Part shown: positions 58,501 to 64,000 of the stretch, piece by piece
How the letters are laid out: each line of letters begins with the position of its first letter
Position numbering within the stretch: position 1 is the first letter of the stretch
Source of the DNA: Macquaria australasica
Taxonomy: Eukaryota; Chordata; Actinopteri; Centrarchiformes; Percichthyidae
Direction: 5' to 3'
DNA length: 64,000 nucleotides
Assembly (NCBI GenBank): GCA_005408345.1
Contig: SEMN01000228.1
Span: 717,546-781,545 of the forward strand
Translations under genes and position numbers: made by a program
The notes under the pieces: generated by a model
The model's database searches: none
Seen by the model: only the letters and a program-made list of their open reading frames with translations
Told to the model about the DNA's origin: nothing

Positions 58501-61500
58501 CGACCACTCGAGGAGAGTTCAGAGCGCTCCACGTGCTCACCTCCTCGCTGCTGAGGCGACTCAGAGGGACCTGAGATCAGTGGGCGACAATGATGTTCAA
58601 TAATATTACTTTGAACTCAATCATCATTTCCAGGAAGACGTTGTCTGAAGAGCTTCAGGTGGTGCTTTATCTGGATTTTCTTGGCTTACCCTCTTGGCAG
58701 CACATTCAAATCCAGTCCTTTTGTCCTGAACACAGAACACATCGCCGTACGAGCCGTTCTGTATGTGGTGAAGAATGCAGTACTCCTCTCCCTCCCTGTA
58801 CTGAGAACTGTCGGGCTGCAGTTTCTTAAGGAGGCAAAAGTACACGTTGACAGCAGAAATTACAACCAGGCTGAGAAGTTAAAGGGTAAATCAACACAAT
58901 CAGAAAGCCTGTTGCCCTTTGTGTACCGTTCTTAAGTACTTTACTTAAAGCTCCTCTAATCAAATCAAAATGTTATTTAACCCTTTGATCAGATGACGAT
59001 GTGTGATGTGAAAGAGGTTGTTCAAAGCGACAAACTCAAAGACAATTATCACCCGACCTAGTTTCTCTTAAAACTACAAAGCATTTTAGCCTTTTTGAGC
59101 TTGTTCTTTTGGTTTTTCACGGCCGCAACTTTCAGTCTCACCTTTCTTATCAGCTACGTTTCCGGCAAAGGTGATAAACTCACCTGCTCAGCACCAAACA
59201 ACAGACTAGCTGGTGAACAGAGCATTTAGCAGAGCCAGACACTTTTCTCCAGAGTTGGTGGAGACCGAAACAGAGCTAAAAGAGAGTGAATATTGGACAT
59301 TTGTCTCCTAGAAAATACCTTTATATAGCACTAATATGGTTTTCCAATTAGGTTGTGCAGACGAATGTAATCGCTGGCTGACTCGCATCTGTGTTTTGGT
59401 TTAAGCAAGAAAAGTACTTTGGTTAAGATTAGAGAAAGATCGTGGTTTTGGTTAAAACATAGACACTGATTCAAGTCACTGCTGACTTTTTCTGTATTAA
59501 ACCAGACCACGATCTTTCCCGAACCATAACCTAATGCTGTGAGTGTCTACACATACCCATAATAAAGTGTAATAATGCGTAATCCAGGTTACATTAAGTT
59601 TCCTTCAAAACCTATTTACTTATTGCAGATATTGTATATAAGTGTAGTTTCTAGTAGACAGGGTCACCACATGAATGCTAACGTAGCTCTGTGTCTGCTG
59701 GATGTGTAAGCAGGCAACTTTGACTTTAAAAGGTGCCAATGTGTTTTTAGCTCGTTTTGCTGCCCCCAAGTAGCCAAAAAAGGTTCATTTGACAGTAAAA
59801 AGTTCATTTTTGTAAAGGTGCAAGGTGACACGTGTACACCAGGTTTACAGATTTTATGATCAAGAATGTATATTCATCAAAACTTTCATTTAATGCCACT
59901 TTATACTTTTGTATTGTACTCCACTACATTGATTTGATGCCATTGGTTGCATTATGGGAAATGTAGGATCCAGTATTTTTGGAGCTTGACCCTTATTAGG
60001 GACTAAAAGTCACGACATCTCGGCCTCTGCTGCTTCAATTTTGACCAGTTTCTTATTTTAATTAGTCTCTTATGAAACTCCAAAGCACTTTATGGAAGTG
60101 TAAACTAAATTGCTGGAGTACGCCTTCAAAACACCACTGTCACTGACTGTGGCGTTCCTAGAAAGGCATGATTTAACTTTAACTCATCAGCGTTTGGTGT
60201 TCATAGCTTATAAAGGTTTTCAGACGCATGTATATGGAGTCATAGGAGTGCCATAAAAAAGAATAAATCTGTAAAAGAATAATAAATAAATGTGAAAATA
60301 AATGAAAATGCTTATAATTATTCTTTTTATATTTTTCCATTTGTCTTTACATTTACACATTTATTTATTATTTTATTTATTTCTCTTTATATTTCCACAT
60401 TTATTTTCTTATTCTTTTACAAATGTATTCTTTTTTTTATGGCACTCCTATGACTTCATACGTGTAGGCATGTTAATATGAGACCCAAACAATAAATAGT
60501 GTAAATAAAGTGGCTGTAAATGTCTTACATGATGAAATATGAGTCCTTCATTGACAGGTTTGCTGGTCTTCCCGTCATTCAGAGTCTGTTTTGTCAAATC
60601 TCTGAAGAAAGGGGAAACAAAGAGCTTTGGCACATGTGTCACTCTGCCTCTCAGGACGCCCAAAACTGTGTCGACATCACTCATGTCCTCGAAACCAAAG
60701 GCACGCTGAGATGTGCTGGAGGTGTAGGTGGACTCTGAAATTCCCAGCAGGCTTTGCACACGCCCTGTAGACTCAGAGTCCCACTCAGCATGGGAGGAGG
60801 AGTTAAAACCAGACACATGCATCAGGTCAAAGGTCAAATCTGACATTCGAGCTTCAACTCCAAAACTATCTGGTACTTGTGCGCCATCCTCTGCACCGCA
60901 AGATGAGTCTGACTCGCTTTCGTGAGTGCAAATGGATTCAGAGTCCTGCTCCAGGCCGCAATCAGAGTCTGAGCCTCCTCTGCCGTCAGTGCTGGATGTG
61001 TCGTCTGTATCTGTTGATCTGTGCTGGTCCTCCGAGAGCGACACATCCTCTAATCCTCTGACACTCTCGCACACATCTGCACAGCCTTCATGCAGGCAGG
61101 AGCGCAGGTCTGCATGGCTGCAGGGGAGTGAGACTGAGTCGGTAAACTGAGGAGGAGGCGGTATGATCTCCTCGGATGATGACGTCATCTCTCTGCACGC
61201 TGATTTCAGCCAATCAATCTCCTGCACCCACAGACCCCGGATGATTGGAGGCTGCTCGCCTTCCTCCTGGCTCTGTCGCCTGGTTTTCCTGCGTTGTTTC
61301 CTCTGGAGGTGGTAGTGCGGGAGTTTGGCGGCCTCATCGAAGTCCTCATCCTCTGTGTCGCTCATGAGGGAAGTTTCCTTGCTGAGAGACCTGCAAATTA
61401 GAGGATAGATGCCATGTTTAGTATGCTAACTGAAGCTCTACAGGTCTATGGATCAATACTTACTAAAATAAATTAATTTTTAGACAACTTAAAGCCCCTA

Positions 61501-62858
61501 TGTACAGATTGTTTCATGTCATTAAATCTTCTTTTTCCAATTATTTTGATGGCAGATGTTTTTGTGAAAACTGGTACTGTGCATGTGTTGCTTTCAGCCT
61601 TTAAAATGTTTCGCAGTGTTTGGTTTTGTGGATGGTATATTGTGAGGTACCTGTGCTTTCTGATCAGCTGAGATCTTGAGTAAGGGCACTGTGTGTCGGT
61701 AGGACTGAACTCCTGAAAGTCTTCTCCTGGGACAGAGAAATGTTAACAATTGACTATCGTCAAACTGGTTATAGAAACTGATTCAAAAACATGAATACGT
61801 TCAGGCAAAGACGAGAAGATTGATGCCACTGTCATGTCTGTCCGCTAAAGATAAGGCCAAAGCTAGCAGCCAGTTAGCTTAGCTTAGCACAAAGACTGGA
61901 AACAGTGGGGAACAGCTAGCCTGGCACCTCTGAAGCCCATTAATTAGGATGCTGTAGCTTGTTTTTTTAATTCGTACAAATGCTGTTACACTGGGACCGA
62001 GCCAGGCTGTTCCCCGTTTCCAGTCTTTATGCTAAGCTAGGCTAACCATCTGCTAGCTATAGCCTCATGTTTAGAGAGTCGTATCAGTCTTCTCATCCAA
62101 CGTGAAAGCGAATAAGCTTATTTTCCAGTGTGTTGAAATACTCCTTTAACATCGGTGCTTAAAATGTTGTTTTATTAAATTGTCTGACTTACTTCTGACG
62201 CTCAGATAAAATCCCAAATCTGCGTTTTAAATGGAGGCAGCAGCAGAGGCTGAACCCCTGGACACTACACATCCCATCATGCAACTCAGTAGCATCACTC
62301 CAGGCCCACTTTTATCCACCTGGGGATGTTTATCATTGTTTAAATGTGGACGACTTTGCCACTTAAAGTAATGACACACCGTTCAGTATTTGAGTGTTAG
62401 CATATCACGCTAAAAGTAGAAATACAAAGTCTTCATCCAGTAGAAAAGACATCTCAATCAATTAGAGGTTTTTACCCTAAAAATCCATCATGCAAACATT
62501 TTCACTGCAGATAGAACCAGTGGAAACTAACTCTGCTTCCAGTGATAATGTAGCTACACAGAGAAAAGAAACCTGCTTCGAGCCACATTCACTGTAGACC
62601 TGCATTCTTACTCTCTGCCTGTGCGACTATGGAGACGCAGGGATCCTCCTCAGACACCTCGTGCCCCTCTGTGGCCACGTGCTTGGCGGTGCCGTGCTGC
62701 ATCACCCGGCTCAGATGGGGGGCGATGGCTTGGACCAGCGAGTCCTTTTCCTCCTCGCACCCTTGGCTGTTGTCCTCTTTGCCAAGAAACGAGAGCTCAG
62801 ATCCTCCGGTCACGATGACGAACGGCGTGTTGGAGTTGAACATCCGTGGTATGGCCAT
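49855..62858 (-). CDS. map3k14: map3k14, NF-kappaB-inducing kinase NIK (14 coding exons, complete)
   Basis: Ser/Thr kinase that activates IKKalpha and drives p100 to p52 processing in the non-canonical NF-kappaB pathway; cytosolic and constantly degraded through TRAF3 until receptors such as CD40, BAFF-R or LTbetaR fire. Coding exons on the minus strand: 62612-62858, 61651-61726, 60529-61390, 58690-58824, 58441-58570, 58196-58324, 56478-56582, 55794-55957, 55548-55698, 53918-54472, 51671-51765, 51450-51570, 51270-51370, 49855-50019. Phases join and total 3036 nt: 1011 aa plus stop (human 947). Order: TRAF3 motif, acidic Ser-rich region, kinase domain (about 396-666), acidic linker, C-terminal IKKalpha/p100-binding domain. 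Identity rests on near-identical stretches such as PGTETHMAPEV and DVWSSCC plus HMLNGCHPW, and on the C-terminal block. The start at 62858 follows an acceptor 32 nt upstream, so a noncoding 5' exon is expected. Confidence 0.96.
50309..50532. mobile_element. truncated copy of the TTAA-flanked element
   Basis: TTAA (50305-50308) is followed by AGGGTAATTCTGG and the same interior as 8838-9000 (agtcagtggcaaaaacaagc and gactttgacgggcgca). The right inverted repeat is missing, and the sequence passes straight into a hAT-like repeat near 50525. It lies in the last intron of map3k14. Confidence 0.65.
51030..51197. repeat. short inverted-repeat element in last map3k14 intron
   Basis: cagactgaggtcgc at the left and gcctgcagtctgaatg at the right, with internal inverted arms agtggcccaaatc (51085-51097) and gatttgggccactt (51168-51181). 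Confidence 0.4.
51785..52886 (+). mobile_element. L2-like LINE 3' fragment inside map3k14 intron 10
   Basis: It starts within the reverse-transcriptase C-terminal region (HLRNIAKIRHIL) and runs through LDYCNSLLSGCPNKS, SLHWLPVKSR and a final frame ending near 52465, then a UTR with a (TC)n run (52500-52525), the gcgctatataaataaa tail and ATTGA repeats. It is very similar to 8073-8837 and carries the segment deleted there. It is antisense to map3k14 and ends about 17 nt from the acceptor of exon 51671-51765. Confidence 0.85.
53918..54472 (-). CDS. map3k14: map3k14 exon 10: acidic linker with poly-Glu run
   Basis: A 555-nt exon encoding residues 667-852, from VGGLSLWSVQSACEKLHH to EPELEYLRDG. 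It is the fish counterpart of the human proline-rich segment after the kinase domain, but is acidic rather than proline rich. A run of 17 consecutive Glu codons (54045-54095) follows EEEGD. It is written mostly with GAG and some GAA, a (TCC/TTC)n repeat on the plus strand. Phase is right on both sides, so the repeat is coding and does not disrupt the frame. Confidence 0.9.
54045..54095. repeat. map3k14: coding (TCC/TTC)n repeat in map3k14
   Basis: 17 Glu codons in a row on the minus strand. The mixture of GAG and GAA interrupts the simple repeat, which should slow length change. Confidence 0.9.
54600..55505 (+). mobile_element. degraded LINE (L2/Rex1-like) fragment in map3k14 intron 9
   Basis: Broken plus-strand frames give GVPQGSILGPILFSLYLL (54624 on), a decayed ADDTQLY block near 54718-54740, then QNSAAKL, DHITPGLAYKHWLPVH and ALHDQAQ (54985-55130), the order seen at the C-terminus of L2/CR1-clade reverse transcriptases. 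It differs in sequence from the two other L2 copies. It lies antisense to map3k14, and its end is about 45 bp before the end of exon 55548-55698. Confidence 0.75.
55548..58824 (-). CDS. map3k14: map3k14 exons 4-9: protein kinase domain
   Basis: Six exons encode residues 396-666. Landmarks: glycine loop IQNGSYGDV (416-424), ATP-binding Lys in CAAKR (439), NSPRVVELFGVVREG, catalytic loop HLDVKVDN (522-529), CDFG (542-545), activation segment PGTETHMAPEV (APE at 573-575), VWSSCC and HMLNGCHPW, then DPDRRASAKEL. The catalytic Lys, Asp, Asn and DFG Asp are all kept, so the kinase is probably active. Two departures are visible: the first glycine of the loop is Gln (human GRGSFG, here QNGSYG), and HGD of human NIK is HLD. 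The donor of exon 55548-55698 is GTCGAC, a weak site. Confidence 0.95.
57249..57756. repeat. hAT-like repeat in map3k14 intron 6
   Basis: The left part reads agtaatggaagaagtattca and gatccttttaaagtaaaagt. The right part reads gtaactagtaactgtagctg and aagtagaagtacctaagaac. The copy is diverged and interrupted by a 102-bp TTAA-flanked element. Confidence 0.5.
57531..57632. mobile_element. 102-bp TTAA-flanked MITE nested in an older repeat
   Basis: AGAGTAACT (57531-57539) and AGTTACTCT (57624-57632) are perfect 9-bp inverted ends, each bordered by TTAA (57527-57530 and 57633-57636). The flanks belong to a hAT-like repeat (57249-57756), so this is a later insertion. It lies in intron 6 of map3k14. 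Confidence 0.65.
60238..60453. mobile_element. palindromic MITE in map3k14 intron 3
   Basis: The left end agtcataggagtgccataaa is mirrored by the right end ttatggcactcctatgact, and nearly the whole 216-bp element can fold on itself through AT-rich arms (gaataataaataaatgtgaa against acatttattttcttattctt). The similarity continues for about 18 bp outside the listed limits. No TA or TTAA duplication is obvious. Confidence 0.55.
60529..62858 (-). CDS. map3k14: map3k14 exons 1-3: TRAF3-binding and acidic N-terminal region
   Basis: Residues 1-395. Exon 62612-62858 ends with EDPCVSIVAQAE; VSIVAQA (75-81) matches the ISIIAQA motif through which TRAF3 marks human NIK for degradation. Exon 61651-61726 continues REDFQEFSPT, again like human CENSQEFSPT. 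Exon 60529-61390 is a single 862-nt exon encoding a basic patch (RKQRRKTRRQ) followed by a long Ser/Asp/Glu-rich region with little conservation, ending GLIFHH just before the kinase domain. The basic patch lies where human NIK has its nuclear-localisation-like KRRSKARKKRKKK. Confidence 0.93.
61855..62160. repeat. foldback repeat in map3k14 intron 1
   Basis: The arms 61873-61925 (gttagcttagcttagcacaa, agactggaaacagtgg) and 62001-62046 (gccaggctgttccccgtttc, cagtctttatgctaag) are inverted. The block ends ttgaaatactcctttaa. This is a common fish family. Confidence 0.55.
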
Positions 62859-62890
62859 TTCTCTGTCGGTGTGCGTCTACGTGGTGAGAG
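62859..62890 (-). other. map3k14: map3k14 5' UTR segment in first coding exon
   Basis: On the minus strand a ttttccag acceptor ends at 62891, and 32 nt of noncoding sequence then precede the ATG. A separate noncoding first exon and the promoter must lie upstream. I could not place them in the remaining 1.1 kb of the window. Confidence 0.55.
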
Positions 62891-63169
62891 CTGGAAAAGA
62901 ACGAAACACATCAGTGCACGCATACACACATATATGATGCTTTGTGGGAATCAGGTGTGTGAACTCCTAAAATCTGGGGAAGTTTTAACCTTCTGAATGT
63001 GGAAATCTGGAACAAAGTTGTTCAGACAAAAAGATATTGCAGGACAAAAGTCACGTGAGGCCTGAATTTCTTTCATCAATAATTTTACAACCCTTACAAG
63101 CAGTTTTCACCGCAGACTACTACGTCACTAGCCAGTCATCCACCTCTATGTGATGGTGATGAGCGGCTC

Positions 63170-63515
63170 TAAGAGGCTATTCTTAGGTACAGCGGTGCTT
63201 TGAGCTAAAGGCTAACATCAGCATGTTAGCACGCGCACAATAACAGTGCTAACATGCCGATGCTTAGCGGGTACAATGTTTAACATATTCAGCATCTTAG
63301 TTTAGGTTTAGCTAGCATGCTAACGTTTGCTAATTGGCACTAAACACAAAGTACAGCTGAGGCCGGTGGGAGTTTTATTAGTTTTGCAGGTTTATGGTCA
63401 TAAAGTATTTGAACAAGTGAAATTTTGACCTCATGGTGGCGCTAGAGGAAAAGTCACCAAAGTCTGTAGGATTCACCCTCTGGAGACCATGAATATCTGT
63501 ACAAAATTTAATGAC
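63170..63515 (+). repeat. high-copy fish interspersed repeat
   Basis: ggtgctttgagctaaaggct, aacatcagcatgttagcacg, tttgctaattggcactaaac, gtggcgctagaggaaaagtc and tctggagaccatgaatatct. Same family as 3450-3805. The downstream end is lost. Confidence 0.6.
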
Positions 63516-64000
63516 ACCGACAAGGAAAATATTCCTTTATTTTTGAGCAAAATATTGAATACATAAAACAATACACAAACTCATGTCAACTCAACAATAG
63601 TAAAAACAGCAAATGTGTGGTTGGCATGCATTTGGATGAGGTGACGTGTTTGTTTTCAGTGTTGAGGACAGGTAAAATAAAAACATTACACCTGACATTA
63701 TTAACAATATTGTATTTTATTAATGTGTTTTGTTACTATTTTGAATAGTGGACCAGAGCAAAATTAGTCTCTAAAACCTATAAAACTTGCTTTAAGAGGC
63801 TGCAACACACCAGGACCACAGGATATTTTAGCATTTTTATCAGCTTTTCAACTCTGAGAAGGAAAATATTTTTTTTTATTTTTGAGTAAAAAATGCCCTC
63901 AAGTCGATTCAACAATAGTAGAAGCAGCTAATTTGTGATTGGCAAGCGTTTCGATGTGGTGGCATCTGCCGTGGCCGGGCGTGAATGAACAGACACCAGT

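Noticed and set aside
60926..61150. Plus-strand frames across map3k14 exon 3
   Set aside because: Antisense shadows of the Ser/Asp-rich coding exon.

Overview
This is a stretch of a ray-finned (teleost, probably percomorph) fish chromosome. The signs are long introns with GT-AG borders, vertebrate protein families, a CpG-island promoter, and dense fish-type repeats: L2-like LINEs, TTAA-flanked and hAT/Tc1-like short elements, and long CA microsatellites. The species cannot be named from the sequence.

Three complete protein-coding genes lie head to tail on the minus strand. From right to left they are map3k14 (NIK, NF-kappaB-inducing kinase; 14 coding exons, 62858 to 49855, 1011 aa), a class I ARF GTPase best matched to arf2 (4 coding exons, 46817 to 43603, 181 aa), and grb7 (SH2/PH adaptor; 14 coding exons, 35908 to 25092, 528 aa). 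I rebuilt all exon borders by hand. In each gene the reading phases join without a gap and the total length fits the family.

Layout: 1-23.4 kb has no recognisable gene and holds many interspersed repeats, including a 2.3-kb TTAA-flanked foldback element that contains an L2-like reverse-transcriptase fragment, plus a 111-bp CA microsatellite. 23.4-35.9 kb is grb7 with its 3' UTR. 35.9-41.9 kb is intergenic or holds 5' noncoding parts of grb7, and includes a perfect 32-bp hairpin. 41.9-47.8 kb is arf2 with a long 3' UTR and a CpG-island promoter. 48-49.5 kb is a repeat-rich spacer. 49.5-62.9 kb is map3k14. 62.9-64 kb is upstream sequence with repeats.

The three genes are not an operon. They act in separate signalling systems: receptor tyrosine kinase adaptor (Grb7), Golgi/COPI vesicle GTPase (Arf), and non-canonical NF-kappaB kinase (NIK). 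Their neighbourhood resembles human 17q12-q21 and mouse chromosome 11, which favours arf2 over arf1. The most notable points are an L2 insertion about 18 bp from a map3k14 splice acceptor, an expanded poly-Glu run in NIK, a glycine-loop substitution in the NIK kinase domain, the perfect hairpin, and the nested foldback transposon. I saw no clearly new multi-gene system.
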